DNA of 64,000 bases from Methanomethylovorans hollandica DSM 15978 (GCF_000328665.1 NC_019977.1:558001-622000); one strand, 5' to 3'. Positions 38,465 to 48,721 are shown, counted from the first letter of the stretch. Notes: a model not told the origin generated them from the letters alone. Program-made: numbers and translations.

Positions 38465-39766
38465 ATGAAAGTATACGTATCGACATTTGGCTGTTCAGCA
38501 AACCAGGCTTCTGCAGAGGTCATGATGGCGACCATCAGAAGCCTTGGGCATGAACTTGTATCTGAGAAGCATGCTGATGTGGTGGTCCTCAACACCTGTA
38601 CTGTCAAGTATTCCACTGAACAGAAGATCCTGCATAAGATCAGGGAACTGGGAGAAAAAGGAATCGAGGTGGTGGTAGCCGGATGTATGCCTGAAGTGCA
38701 GCTTGAGGACATCATCCGTAACAACCCCGATGCTCATATTTTGGGAGTAAACTCAATATCAAGGATAGGAGAGGTGCTAAATTCTATAGCTTCACCCAAC
38801 CTCTGTTCCCAAACTACTTCCCGGCAAGCTCTGCATGTGTTCTCTCATGAACCGGAAGGTTTTATTAATGTGCCTCGGTTGCGGTTCAACTCCAATATAC
38901 ACATCTGTCAGCTTTCACAGGGCTGTAATAACGCCTGTTCCTATTGCATTGTCAGGTTCGTCAGAGGTCCGCTCAGGTCTTTCCATCCGGATTCCATTGT
39001 GGAGGATATAAGGCAGGGAGTCGCTGAAGGCTGCAGGGAAATATGGCTCACTTCACAGGATAACGCACAATACGGTATAGATATAGGTCTCAGGCTTCCT
39101 CAGCTGCTTGAGAGGATATGTGATATACCAGGTGATTTCAAGGTCCGTGTGGGGATGATGAATCCTTTTTCTGTGCTTCCCATACTTGAAGAGTTGTTGC
39201 ATGCTTTTGAGAACGACAAGATATACAAGCTAGTTCATTTACCTGTACAATCAGCATCTAACGACGTGCTGAAAAGGATGAACAGGTTCCATTCTATAGA
39301 AGAGGCTGATCTTGTGATCAACAGTTTCAGGGACCGTTTTGATGATCTTACTCTTTTCACTGATATTATAGTGGGTTTTCCTGGAGAAAATGAAGCTGAT
39401 TTCGTGACAACCCTTGAATGGGTAAAAAAACAGAAACCTGAAAAGATCAACATTTCCAGGTACACTCCCCGCCCACATACAAAGGCCCTTGAATACAGGA
39501 ACATTGACTCTCGCATCGTTGTACAGCGTTCCAATGAACTGCACGCTGTATGTGAGGAGGTTAAGACCGGTGTCAGAGAAAATATGATGGGATGGCAAGG
39601 AAGGGTCTTTATTTCCAAAGAGGCAAAGGTCAAAGGCCTCATGGCCCGCACAGCATCCTATAAGCCTGTGGTTATTCCGGAATCATCTGCTGTTCCGGGG
39701 AGCTTTTGTGACGTTGAGATATTCGACGCAACTCCTGGATATTTTCTGGGAAGGGTAGTTATCTAA
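38465..39766 (+). CDS. tRNA t6A methylthiotransferase (MtaB family, radical SAM)
   Basis: Adds a methylthio group to t6A37 of tRNA to give ms2t6A. Domains: N-terminal UPF0004 with three Fe-S cysteines (FGCSANQAS, LNTCTVK, AGCMPE), the radical SAM core with NNACSYCIV (C-x3-C-x2-C type), and a C-terminal TRAM domain. 433 residues from ATG 38465; a TTG at 38459 overlapping the glpX stop is an alternative. Substrate assignment fits the presence of KEOPS genes in this window, which make t6A. Confidence 0.9.
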   Translation: MKVYVSTFGCSANQASAEVMMATIRSLGHELVSEKHADVVVLNTCTVKYSTEQKILHKIRELGEKGIEVVVAGCMPEVQLEDIIRNNPDAHILGVNSISRIGEVLNSIASPNLCSQTTSRQALHVFSHEPEGFINVPRLRFNSNIHICQLSQGCNNACSYCIVRFVRGPLRSFHPDSIVEDIRQGVAEGCREIWLTSQDNAQYGIDIGLRLPQLLERICDIPGDFKVRVGMMNPFSVLPILEELLHAFENDKIYKLVHLPVQSASNDVLKRMNRFHSIEEADLVINSFRDRFDDLTLFTDIIVGFPGENEADFVTTLEWVKKQKPEKINISRYTPRPHTKALEYRNIDSRIVVQRSNELHAVCEEVKTGVRENMMGWQGRVFISKEAKVKGLMARTASYKPVVIPESSAVPGSFCDVEIFDATPGYFLGRVVI

Positions 39767-39788
39767 GATCTCATAAGTTATTCATGAC

Positions 39789-41543
39789 TTAGTTTCCGTT
39801 CTCTGACCTGTAATTCATCCGTTCCACGATCGTTTTATCATATAGCTTAACGATATCACTGCGCGTGATTATCCCAAGTATTTTTCTGCTGTCTTCCCTT
39901 GATACAACAGGAAGCCTACCTATGTCTTTTGTGGCAAGGCGCTGCAGCACAGTGTTCAAAGATTCGTCGGGGTATGCAATGATCAAATTGGAAGTGGCGA
40001 TCTCACTGATGGTCTTGTCCAGTTCTCCCTGTTTTACCTTGTCCCTGATGTCCTTCAGGGTCACGATACCCCACAGCCTGCCTTCCTGGTCCATTACTGG
40101 AAATCCTGCATGACGGCTGGATTGCATCAGAGCTATGAGAGCTTCTACCTTTTTGTTCACTGAAATGGTCTGCACTTCTCTTTTCATAGCATCCACAACT
40201 TTCAATGATTCCATTATGTCCACTTCTTTTCCTTTTCGTATGATAAATCCGCGCCTGCGCAGTGATTCGGTAAAAATGGATTCCGGGTGGAGGGCACTTG
40301 AAACAAGATTGCTTAACACGCATGCAAGCATAATGGGAAGGACCATACCATAATTCCTCGTAAGTTCAAACAGCACAAGTATTGCAGTAAGCGGTGCCCG
40401 GCTAATGCCAGTGAAAACAGCTCCCATGCCAGCCAGTGCATAAGCTCCGGGCTCGGACGTGACTCCCGGAAAAAGACCGTTGACAATGAATCCGTAAGCT
40501 CCTCCAAGCATAGAGCCAATGAACAGGGCCGGTACAAAGGACCCTCCCGAGCCACCTGAACCCAGGCTAAGGGAAAATGCAATTATTTTCAGGACCAGCA
40601 GGACCAATAATAAATTGAATGTGATATCATTTTCCAATACCTGGCTTATGGTATCATATCCAACACCGAATATCTGTGGGTAGAAGTATCCTATCAATCC
40701 TACAAACAAGCCCCCGACAGCAGGTTTTGTTATGGGGTGTATGTTGAGCGTATTAAAAAAGTCCCTGCATTTATAAAGTGAACGCATGAGTACTACTGCC
40801 GTAAGTCCGGCAAATAATCCCAGAACAAGGTATAGGATGGCTTCATGTACAGGACTTATAAGTTCATAATATGAGATCTGTATAGGTCTTACCCCAAATA
40901 TAACATTGGAAACAAGAGTTGCAAAGACCGCAGATATTACAATGGGGACCAGCGTTGCAGCTTCAAGCTCACCCAGGATCACTTCTACTGAGAACACAAC
41001 CCCTGCAAGAGGCGCATTGAATGCTGCAGCAATACCCCCGGAGGCACCACATCCCAACAGTATTTTCAGGCGATTACCTCTCATTTTAAGCATCTGGGCG
41101 AAAGCAGAGCCAATACCTGCACCAGCCAATACCACGGGAGCTTCTTTTCCTGCAGAGGCTCCCGAGCCAAGGGATATCACAGAGGATAATACTTCCAGGA
41201 ACACGGTTCTTGATTGCATTTTTCCTCCGTACAGAGTAGCCGATTCTATTACATTATCTATGCTGTACCTTTGCTTTTTCATGAACCGGTGGGAAATTAT
41301 ACCCACCAGTAATCCTCCAATGGCAGGTATGAATATCACATAGTAATGCTGGGCATTGTATACAGGTTCGAAGAATAGCTCGGAGCTTAATTCAAGTGCA
41401 TGGTCGTACAGTACGATCACTATGCCTGTCAGTACTCCTACTGTAACAGCCAATGAATTAGAAAAAACAGATTCACTACTCAACCATTTAATTATACTCT
41501 GTTTTTGGTGCTGTAAAAGTATATTTAGATGCACAAGTGCCAT
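39789..41543 (-). CDS. ClC-type chloride channel/antiporter with CBS pair
   Basis: 584 residues. About 430 residues of membrane helices with ClC motifs in slightly divergent form: GSGASAGKEAP (gating Glu retained) and GSGGSGGSFVPALF, followed by two cytoplasmic CBS domains (KVDAMKREVQTISV and ISEIATSNLIIAYPDES) that could sense adenine nucleotides. It moves chloride or another anion, possibly coupled to protons. Start ATG 41543 follows GAGATGG. Single gene, divergent from the acyl-CoA synthetase. Confidence 0.9.
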   Translation of the reverse strand: MALVHLNILLQHQKQSIIKWLSSESVFSNSLAVTVGVLTGIVIVLYDHALELSSELFFEPVYNAQHYYVIFIPAIGGLLVGIISHRFMKKQRYSIDNVIESATLYGGKMQSRTVFLEVLSSVISLGSGASAGKEAPVVLAGAGIGSAFAQMLKMRGNRLKILLGCGASGGIAAAFNAPLAGVVFSVEVILGELEAATLVPIVISAVFATLVSNVIFGVRPIQISYYELISPVHEAILYLVLGLFAGLTAVVLMRSLYKCRDFFNTLNIHPITKPAVGGLFVGLIGYFYPQIFGVGYDTISQVLENDITFNLLLVLLVLKIIAFSLSLGSGGSGGSFVPALFIGSMLGGAYGFIVNGLFPGVTSEPGAYALAGMGAVFTGISRAPLTAILVLFELTRNYGMVLPIMLACVLSNLVSSALHPESIFTESLRRRGFIIRKGKEVDIMESLKVVDAMKREVQTISVNKKVEALIALMQSSRHAGFPVMDQEGRLWGIVTLKDIRDKVKQGELDKTISEIATSNLIIAYPDESLNTVLQRLATKDIGRLPVVSREDSRKILGIITRSDIVKLYDKTIVERMNYRSENGN

Positions 41544-41714
41544 CCATCTCTTTTTTACTTAAAGGTTCTATTAGTTTTGTCAACAGTATCAGACCCAATT
41601 CGACAAGAACTAGTTTATATAATTTTAATATTAAACATTTGTTTTCATTGTTTTCTCCCTTAACCTTATCTATTATTATCCCATATAAAATAATATACAT
41701 GGTCAGGAGAAGAT

Positions 41715-43805
41715 ATGCTCGATAAATTGTTCGATCCGGATGTTGTTGCAGTTATAGGGGCATCCCGCACAGAAGGTAAGGTAGGCCATGCTGTACTAAA
41801 GAACCTCTTGCAGGGAGCTGGTCATCAGGTCATTCCTATCAATCCGAAAGTTAATGAGATATTAGGGTTGAAGTGTTATGCCGATGTTCTTGATGTACCG
41901 GAAAAGATCGACCTTGCAGTTATAGTGGTCCCCGCAGCTGCAGTTCCTTCTACAATGGAGAAATGTGGACAGGCAGGTATAAGTTATGTTGTTGTGATAT
42001 CTGCAGGCTTTAAGGAGGCCAGTCTGGAAGGTGCAAGGCTGGAGAGAGAGATCACAGCCATTGCTGGAAAATATGGCATGAGGATGGTCGGCCCGAATTG
42101 TCTGGGAATAATCGATACCTCTTCCTCTCTCAATGCGTCGTTTGCTGCGTCTATGGCATTTCCGGGGAATATAGCTATGATGTCCCAGTCGGGAGCCATC
42201 TGCACCGTGACCCTGGACTGGGCTGACAGAATAGGGGTGGGATTCTCCAAGTTCATAAGCCTCGGGAACAAAGCTGACCTTGCAGAGAATGATTTTCTCG
42301 AGCTGTTCATGAAGGATGATTCCACAGCTGTGATAGCTGCGTATCTGGAAGGTGTGAAGGATGGTCCGCGTTTCATGGATGTTGCAAGGAATGTGACCCG
42401 GGAAAAACCTGTAATAATAGTAAAATCGGGTCGTACGGCTGTGGGTTCCAGGGCTGTGTCCTCGCATACAGGTACACTTGCGGGTTCGGATGCCGCATAC
42501 ACAGCGGCCTTCAGACAGAGTGGTGTGATAAGGGCTGATTCTCTGGAAGAGATGCTGGACTACAGCAGGGCTTTTTCCACGTATCCTTTGCCAAGGGGAA
42601 AAAAAGTTGCAATACTCACTAATGCAGGAGGACTTGGTATACTTACTGCTGATGCCTGTCATAGCATTGGGCTTTCAATAACCTCTTTTGAGGAAGAGAC
42701 CATTACTAAGTTAAAGCAGAAACTTCCTGAAGCGGCTGGTTTATACAATCCAGTGGATGTGCTGGGGGATGCTAGTCCACAGTTGTATGAACACGCTTTA
42801 GAAGTTCTTTTGGCCGATCCTAATGTGGACGGTATAATCGTACTTGTTTCCCCTCAGGCTATGACCGATGTCCCTGCTATAGCCCAGTCTCTGATCAAAA
42901 TGGTCAAGACTTCGGACAAGCCCATTCTGTGCAATCTCGCAGGTGGAATGCGCATTGCTGCAGGCGAGGAAATTCTGAACCAGCATGGCATACCGAATTA
43001 TCCTTCTTCCGAAAGGGCAGTTGCCAGCCTGAAGGCCCTATGTGATTACAGCTCCATAAAGGTAAAGGAACACACTACTCCGGTTACTATGCCAGTTAAC
43101 AGGGAAGCTGCCCAAAAGATAATAGATGATGCTATTGCCAACGGAAGGCGGACTCTGGGTCTTGAATCCTTGGGGCTGCTTACGGCCTACGGGATACCGG
43201 TGGTACAGTCAAGGATGGCTGGTAACTTGCCGGAAGCCATTGCAGCATGTGAAGAAATAGGTTATCCTGTAGTTATGAAGATCATCTCTCCTGACATCTC
43301 TCATAAGACTGATGTAGGTGGTATCAAGCTTAACCTGGTGGATGCAAAGGATGTGGAGCATGCCTATCTGACCATGATGTCGGATGTTAAACATTACATG
43401 CCCAATGCTCAGATAACAGGTGTGCAGGTGCAGCAGATGGTCACAGGTGGTAAAGAGGTGATCATAGGCATGGACCGTGACCCTCAGTTTGGTCCGCTTC
43501 TTATGTTCGGGTTGGGAGGTGTTTATGTGGAATTCCTCAAGGATGTATCTTTTGCTGTAGCCCCTGTTAACGATAAGGAAGCTCAGCACATGATAGCTTC
43601 TATCAAGACATATCCATTGATAGCTGGTGTAAGGGGTGAGAAACCTTCGGATATCAAAGCTATAGTCGATACTTTGCTCAAGGTGTCACAACTTGTGATG
43701 GACTTCCCCAGCCTGGCGGAATTCGAGATGAATCCTCTTATGGTCATGCCTGAAGGCAAAGGCTGTCTTGCCATGGATGTCAGGATGACTTTAAGGAACG
43801 AATAA
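41715..43805 (+). CDS. ADP-forming acyl-CoA synthetase (fused alpha/beta)
   Basis: Interconverts acyl-CoA, ADP and phosphate with acid, CoA and ATP. 696 residues in the fused order: CoA-binding Rossmann domain (VVAVIGASRTEGKVG), succinyl-CoA-ligase-like domain with the phosphohistidine in SSHTGTLAGSD (about residue 253), hinge, then an ATP-grasp domain (VMKIISPDISHKTDVGG). Start ATG 41715 after TCAGGAGAAG. The acid (acetate, or a branched/aryl acid) cannot be told. The next gene, a BioD-like/phosphotransacetylase relative, follows by 72 bases. Confidence 0.9.
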   Translation: MLDKLFDPDVVAVIGASRTEGKVGHAVLKNLLQGAGHQVIPINPKVNEILGLKCYADVLDVPEKIDLAVIVVPAAAVPSTMEKCGQAGISYVVVISAGFKEASLEGARLEREITAIAGKYGMRMVGPNCLGIIDTSSSLNASFAASMAFPGNIAMMSQSGAICTVTLDWADRIGVGFSKFISLGNKADLAENDFLELFMKDDSTAVIAAYLEGVKDGPRFMDVARNVTREKPVIIVKSGRTAVGSRAVSSHTGTLAGSDAAYTAAFRQSGVIRADSLEEMLDYSRAFSTYPLPRGKKVAILTNAGGLGILTADACHSIGLSITSFEEETITKLKQKLPEAAGLYNPVDVLGDASPQLYEHALEVLLADPNVDGIIVLVSPQAMTDVPAIAQSLIKMVKTSDKPILCNLAGGMRIAAGEEILNQHGIPNYPSSERAVASLKALCDYSSIKVKEHTTPVTMPVNREAAQKIIDDAIANGRRTLGLESLGLLTAYGIPVVQSRMAGNLPEAIAACEEIGYPVVMKIISPDISHKTDVGGIKLNLVDAKDVEHAYLTMMSDVKHYMPNAQITGVQVQQMVTGGKEVIIGMDRDPQFGPLLMFGLGGVYVEFLKDVSFAVAPVNDKEAQHMIASIKTYPLIAGVRGEKPSDIKAIVDTLLKVSQLVMDFPSLAEFEMNPLMVMPEGKGCLAMDVRMTLRNE

Positions 43806-43877
43806 GAATATGATATTAGATGATCTTTATAAAAAGTAATCAAATAGTTGCTGTTAAAGTGTATTAGGAGGGAGATC

Positions 43878-44951
43878 ATGGCTTCAATGCTGGTAAGTTC
43901 ATCGGAACAGTACTCAGGGAAAAGTTCTCTGTGCCTGGGTCTTGGAGTAATCCTTAAAGAGAGGGGTTTCAAAGTAGGATATATGAAGCCCATTGGCAAT
44001 TTGCTAATAGATGTCAATGGATCACTTGCAGATGAGGATGCTCAGAGCATAAGGAAATTACTGGGATTACAGGACGAAATGAGTTCTATTACTCCCATTT
44101 TGCTTACGGAGAACCTCACTGATGATGCTCTAATGGGGGTGGAGAAAGGGCTCGATTCAAAATTGAGGGCAGCTTATGAAAAAATTTCAAGTGGTAAGGA
44201 TATTGTGCTACTGGAAGGGACAGGTGGCATCGGTGGTGGGGCCATGTACAATCTCTCTGACCCGGAGGTAGCTACTAAGCTTGATACCAAAATATTGCTC
44301 ATAACACGATATGATTCTGCTCAGGCCGTTGACCGGATCCTGTGTGACCTGCGTATAATCCAGAACACAGAGATCCTTGCAGGTATAATACTCAATGAGG
44401 TCTCACTGGATAAAATGGAACAAGTTTACCATCTGGTAGTACCTTTCCTTGAGAAGAAAGGTATCAAGGTATTCGGTGTCATTCCGGAAGACCATATGCT
44501 GTGCTCCGTGTCGGTAGCTGAAATAGTTGAATATCTTAATGCAGAGGTGCTTGTTGGTGCAAACCACATGGAAGACCTGGTCGAGAACTATCTGGTAGGT
44601 GCCATGGAAGTTGGTTCAGCTATCAAATACTTCAGACGTATGCCAAACGCAGCTGTGATCACGGGTGGTGATCGTTCGGATATACAGATGGCTGCTATTG
44701 AGGCAAAAGTGAAATGTCTGATACTTACAGGCAATCTGCGTCCAAGTGGGGCAGTGCTGGGAAGTGCAGAAGAGGCTAACATTCCTGTGATACTTGTAAG
44801 AGGTGATACCATGACCACCATTGAGAAGATGGAGCACCTCATTGGTCATGCACGTATAAAACAGGAAGTGAAAATAAAAAGGATAGTAAAGCTCATTGAA
44901 GAGCATGTTGATGTTGATGGGTTGATAGATGAAATGGGACTTGCAAAATAA
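43878..44951 (+). CDS. BioD-like / DRTGG protein of the phosphotransacetylase-associated family
   Basis: 357 residues from ATG 43878, which follows TAGGAGGGAG. N-terminal half is a dethiobiotin-synthetase-like P-loop fold (SSSEQYSGKSSLCLGLG; LLEGTGGIGGG), and the middle is a DRTGG domain (AVITGGDRSDIQMAAIEAKVKCLILTG). The family equals the N-terminal part of long phosphotransacetylases but lacks the catalytic PTA domain, so transferase activity is not expected. Next to an ADP-forming acyl-CoA synthetase, a regulatory or CoA-related role is plausible but unproven. Confidence 0.8.
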   Translation: MASMLVSSSEQYSGKSSLCLGLGVILKERGFKVGYMKPIGNLLIDVNGSLADEDAQSIRKLLGLQDEMSSITPILLTENLTDDALMGVEKGLDSKLRAAYEKISSGKDIVLLEGTGGIGGGAMYNLSDPEVATKLDTKILLITRYDSAQAVDRILCDLRIIQNTEILAGIILNEVSLDKMEQVYHLVVPFLEKKGIKVFGVIPEDHMLCSVSVAEIVEYLNAEVLVGANHMEDLVENYLVGAMEVGSAIKYFRRMPNAAVITGGDRSDIQMAAIEAKVKCLILTGNLRPSGAVLGSAEEANIPVILVRGDTMTTIEKMEHLIGHARIKQEVKIKRIVKLIEEHVDVDGLIDEMGLAK

Positions 44952-45043
44952 GTCCTTCTCCTTGTTCATCCTATACTCTTTTCCCGATGAACAGTTGGAC
45001 CTACATTAAGAAAACAAAGGAAAAGAAGTAAGCATGAAAGGTC

Positions 45044-45604
45044 TTACTTCATCTTTTCCAGCACATCGCACACTTTGTTGATTGTGTCGACGACTGTCTG
45101 CATACCCTCTACATCATCAAGGGCTGGTTTTTGAAGAATACCTCCAAAGTGACCTCCATCGCCCACGACTATCATTCCATGTATATGCATCCAGTCATGG
45201 ATGGTCTGGATGGTCTTTTCCTGCCCGCCGTTGCGTGATCCTCCCACTGCTAAAGCTGCACCCACTTTGTTCTTTAGCTGGAAGTCCTGTCTCCTGCTTA
45301 GTACGCTGCGGTCGAACAGAGCTTTCACCTGAGCGGTCACTGTGCCGAAATATACCGGGGAGGATACAACAATAGCATCCGCATCCTTCAGTTTTCTGTA
45401 CACCTGCTGCATATCATCATCAATGGGGCAGATTTCCTCGTACCTGCACATTCCACAGGCAGTGCATGGTGCGATCTTTGATGATGACATAAGCACACTA
45501 TCAACTTCAAAGTCTCGGTTTTTTGCGATTCCAAGGACCTTCTCTATCAGCTTGTCGTTGCTGCCACCTTTATTGGGGCTTGCGGAAATGCCTAATATCT
45601 TCAT
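45044..45604 (-). CDS. Iron-sulfur flavoprotein (Isf family)
   Basis: About 186 residues from ATG 45604 (an ATG at 45613 adds three). It has the flavodoxin-like start MKILGISASPNKGGSNDKL and the compact cluster motif CTACGMCRYEEIC (C-x2-C-x2-C-x5-C) typical of methanogen Isf, which carries FMN plus a 4Fe-4S cluster and transfers electrons, with reported roles in reducing O2 and H2O2. The SSPVYFGTVTAQ-K-LFDR block is the FMN-site region. Single gene. Confidence 0.9.
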   Translation of the reverse strand: MKILGISASPNKGGSNDKLIEKVLGIAKNRDFEVDSVLMSSSKIAPCTACGMCRYEEICPIDDDMQQVYRKLKDADAIVVSSPVYFGTVTAQVKALFDRSVLSRRQDFQLKNKVGAALAVGGSRNGGQEKTIQTIHDWMHIHGMIVVGDGGHFGGILQKPALDDVEGMQTVVDTINKVCDVLEKMK

Positions 45605-45823
45605 ATTTATCATGCATGTGAAACACTACTGTATTTATTATCTTTTGCTTTTAGTACCAATTGTCATAGCATTACAAAGGAACATTAAATATAAGAAGAA
45701 ATTCAATAAACATCCTACTCCGATGTTTCGTGTATATATGTCTACACGTGCCCATCATATACTCATATATAATATTTACATCTAAATACTCTAATTTATA
45801 TAACTGATCGCGGTGATAGAATT

Positions 45824-47056
45824 TTGTCAGCTAAGGATATCCTCACTATAGATGACTTCGATTTGAAAGGCAAAACAGTGCTGGTAAGAGTGGACATAAA
45901 CACTCCCATGGACCCGGAAGGCAATATTTTGGATGATATGCGCATTAAAAGCCATATGCCTACGCTGGTTGACCTGCATGAGGCCAAGGTAGTGCTGCTG
46001 GCTCACCAGAGCAGGCCTGGCAAAAAAGATTTCACTACTATGAAGGCGCATGCTGCCCGGATGTCTCAGTATCTGGGCCGTGAGGTAAAATATGTGGACG
46101 ATATTTTCGGGACATGTGCGCAGAACAGCATCTCTGCCATGAACAATGGTGATGTCATCCTTTTGGAAAATGTCCGGTTCTACTCGGAAGAATCTCTGGA
46201 AAGGAGTGCAGCAGAACATGCACAATCTCATCTAGTAAAAAAACTTTTTCCATATATTGATATTTTTCTAAATGATGCTTTTGCTGTATCCCACAGAGCT
46301 CATCTTTCCATTTTAGGATTCACTGAAATTCTTCCGACGGGTGCAGGAAGGGTCATGGAAAAAGAGATTCTTTCTCTGGACAGGGGCATAAAGGGCGGGG
46401 CACGTCCGTGTGTCTTTGTGCTGGGCGGTGCGAAGGTGGATGATTCTCTGAAAGTTGCAGAGAATGTGCTCACCAGTGGAGGTGCCGATAAGGTCCTTTT
46501 TACCGGTGTGGTTGCAAATATAATGCTTGCAGCTTCGGGTATTGATATTGGTAAAACTAACATGGATTTCATAGAATCCCAGGGGTATACTGAACAGATA
46601 GAAAAGGCAAGGAACGTGCTTGAAAAATTCAGCGGGAAGGTTTCCCTGCCGGTAGATGTAGCTCTGAGCGATAACGGCAAACGCGTAGAGGTACAGGTCG
46701 AAGAGCTTCCCAATGGAAACTTGCCTATTTATGATATTGGGCTTGAGACGATAGTAGCTTTCTCCAAAGAGCTCAAAAATGCAAAAACCGTGGTTCTCAA
46801 CGGTCCTGCCGGGCTCTCCGAAATGGCTGATTTTTCCCTGGGAACGCATGAGATCATAAAAGCTGCTATCAATTCTGAATATTCTATAGCTGGCGGCGGC
46901 CATATCTCAGCTGAGATCCGCAACCTGGGTTTTGAGGATAATTTCTCGCATTTGAGCACAGGCGGAGGGGCATGCATAGATTATCTTGCAGGCGATATGC
47001 TGCCTGGAGTCGTGGCTCTTAAAGAAGCTGCTATCAAACGTAAACTTACAAAATGA
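45824..47056 (+). CDS. pgk: Phosphoglycerate kinase
   Basis: Interconverts 1,3-bisphosphoglycerate/ADP and 3-phosphoglycerate/ATP. 410 residues from TTG 45824, with GCGGTGATAG upstream. Seen: TVLVRVDINTPMD, NDAFAVSHRAHLS, VLGGAKVDDSLKV and the C-terminal GGG-ACIDYLAG block. The archaeal PGK length is usual. Thirty bases later, on the same strand, is an AMMECR1 gene, so the two may be one transcript. Confidence 0.94.
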   Translation: MSAKDILTIDDFDLKGKTVLVRVDINTPMDPEGNILDDMRIKSHMPTLVDLHEAKVVLLAHQSRPGKKDFTTMKAHAARMSQYLGREVKYVDDIFGTCAQNSISAMNNGDVILLENVRFYSEESLERSAAEHAQSHLVKKLFPYIDIFLNDAFAVSHRAHLSILGFTEILPTGAGRVMEKEILSLDRGIKGGARPCVFVLGGAKVDDSLKVAENVLTSGGADKVLFTGVVANIMLAASGIDIGKTNMDFIESQGYTEQIEKARNVLEKFSGKVSLPVDVALSDNGKRVEVQVEELPNGNLPIYDIGLETIVAFSKELKNAKTVVLNGPAGLSEMADFSLGTHEIIKAAINSEYSIAGGGHISAEIRNLGFEDNFSHLSTGGGACIDYLAGDMLPGVVALKEAAIKRKLTK

Positions 47057-47088
47057 GTATCTATAGGTTCTAAATGGAGTGGGAAGTC

Positions 47089-47694
47089 ATGTTAACTGTA
47101 ACCGAGGGGAAAATGGCTGTGCAACTTGCACGAAATACCATCAAGACGTATTTTCTTACAGGAAAGATGATGGATGGCTCTGAAGCAGAGCTCCCTCCTA
47201 TCTTTAATGAAAAAAGAGGCGTCTTCATTACTCTTACGGAGAATGGCATGCTCAGAGGGTGCATTGGCCACCCATATCCCGAATCCACGCTCAAGTATGC
47301 TATCACGGATTCAGCTATCTCTGCGGCTTTCCGGGACCCTCGTTTTCCACCGCTGCATATTGATGAGCTTGATAAGGTGGAGGTAGAGGTGACCGTTCTT
47401 ACTCCTCCCGAGAGAATTAAGGTTGCACCTGGGGACATTCCTTCTAGGATCGAAATAGGGAGGCATGGGCTTATTGTGAAGAAAGGTTATCGTCAAGGAC
47501 TTCTTTTGCCTCAGGTGGCTCCTGAAAATGATATGGATGAGATCGATTTTCTCAGTCATACCTGTCTGAAGGCAGGACTGGAACCTGATGCCTGGCTCAC
47601 AGGAGCTGATGTTTATTCTTTTGAGGGTCAGATATTCTCAGAAACAGAGCCCAACGGCGAAGTGATGGAGAAGCATTTTGAAAAGAATGAATAA
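47089..47694 (+). CDS. AMMECR1 family protein
   Basis: 201 residues from ATG 47089, which has GGAGTGGG in front; ATG 47074 is an in-frame alternative. The highly conserved LRGCIGH motif (GMLRGCIGHPYP) and the FRDPRFPP block identify the family. The function is unsettled; the conserved Cys/His site suggests catalysis. Follows pgk. Confidence 0.9.
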   Translation: MLTVTEGKMAVQLARNTIKTYFLTGKMMDGSEAELPPIFNEKRGVFITLTENGMLRGCIGHPYPESTLKYAITDSAISAAFRDPRFPPLHIDELDKVEVEVTVLTPPERIKVAPGDIPSRIEIGRHGLIVKKGYRQGLLLPQVAPENDMDEIDFLSHTCLKAGLEPDAWLTGADVYSFEGQIFSETEPNGEVMEKHFEKNE

Positions 47695-47751
47695 TCTGCT
47701 GCAATATCCGGAAAGAGGGATCTGAAAAACTATGGCCAGGAATGCTTCTGT

Positions 47752-48180
47752 TCATACATATTTATCTAATAAGGAAAGTAAACTCTGTAAGTCTTTTTCG
47801 AGTTCATCCAGAGATACTTCTATCATAAGGTTTACATTACCTTCAGGTCCTAAAGTTCTTAGGTCTGTCCTAAGACCAATAAGTTTTTTCCCTTTTGCGT
47901 AAGCATAACCTATCTCCCAGGCTGTGCCGGAATCCACATCACTGCCACCATCCAGCACTGCCACTACGATGTCACAATCATCGATGCCTTTAAGATCCTT
48001 GTCGAAAATATTCTTTTGTTTTAGTTCCAGTCGTTTTTCGGTATCATCCGAACCATCCTCTTGTGGCAGAAATACAGAAAAACCATATTCTACAAGCTTG
48101 TCGCGGAGGTATACATTAAAATCTCTTTCAGCATGAGAAAAAAGAGGACCTGCAAGATAAATGTTCTTTTGTACTTTCAT
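47752..48180 (-). CDS. Nucleoside 2-deoxyribosyltransferase family protein
   Basis: 142 residues from ATG 48180 (GGATGAT just upstream); the frame reaches 48252 but the extra residues do not match the family. Seen: NIYLAGPLFSHAERDF, the DCDIVVAVLDGGSDVDSGTAWEIGYAYAKGK active-site region with catalytic Glu. Members cleave or exchange the base of (deoxy)nucleosides or nucleotides. Single gene. Confidence 0.85.
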   Translation of the reverse strand: MKVQKNIYLAGPLFSHAERDFNVYLRDKLVEYGFSVFLPQEDGSDDTEKRLELKQKNIFDKDLKGIDDCDIVVAVLDGGSDVDSGTAWEIGYAYAKGKKLIGLRTDLRTLGPEGNVNLMIEVSLDELEKDLQSLLSLLDKYV

Positions 48181-48721
48181 ATGATCATCCTTACCGGAGA
48201 GAAATCTATATTTTAAGTAGTCTTCATAGATAAACATAATCCGGCTGGTCAAATAGGGTTTTTACAGCAGAGTTGTTTAGAACCGCAGTTGCTGATAAAG
48301 AAAAAACGGCTCTATATGAGACCATCTAATTAACTCCAAATAATCCATATTCTAATTAGACAACATTTTGTCAAAAAACCACCCCAACGGATGCAGTGGT
48401 GCTGTCTCATTCGGACACGTGCTGTTTTCAGTACAATTTCTAAATGAAGATACCACTGCCATCATGGGGAGGATTATGTCAAGCAATCAAGCTTGATTTT
48501 CTTTTCTTGGGTCTGGCTGTTCTGCAACTGTATAACTATTTACATTATAATCCGAAATTTATAAGTATATCAAAAGATATATTTAGCATGTCATCTCGTA
48601 ACTTCCCTATTGGCTCATTGTGGAGTTCTCTCCAGGGGTGACAGATAGAAAAAGAGAAAACATAAAGGGGCGAAAAATCGAAAAGAGAGCCGGGAAGAAA
48701 CCTCTTAAAGGGGGTTAAGAA
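48181..48721. other. Intergenic region with 59-bp repeat copy 1
   Basis: About 540 bases without a convincing gene. It holds the repeat at 48318-48376, an ACCAC/GTGGT inverted repeat near 48380-48402 and an AT-rich TTTATAAGTATAT string near 48557 that may be a promoter for the secreted protein at 48722. Confidence 0.6.
48318..48376 (+). repeat. 59-bp dispersed repeat, copy 1
   Basis: Matches 50985-51043 in direct orientation at 53 of 59 positions by eye. It contains two TCTAATTA blocks and ends in GACAA-CATT-TTGTC, a 5-bp inverted repeat. Confidence 0.85.

Noticed and set aside
41862-42662. 266-codon minus-strand open frame
   Set aside because: Antisense shadow of the acyl-CoA synthetase gene.
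48444-48641. 65-codon ORF before the secreted protein
   Set aside because: No ribosome site, no motif, and it overlaps the AT-rich presumed promoter of the next gene.
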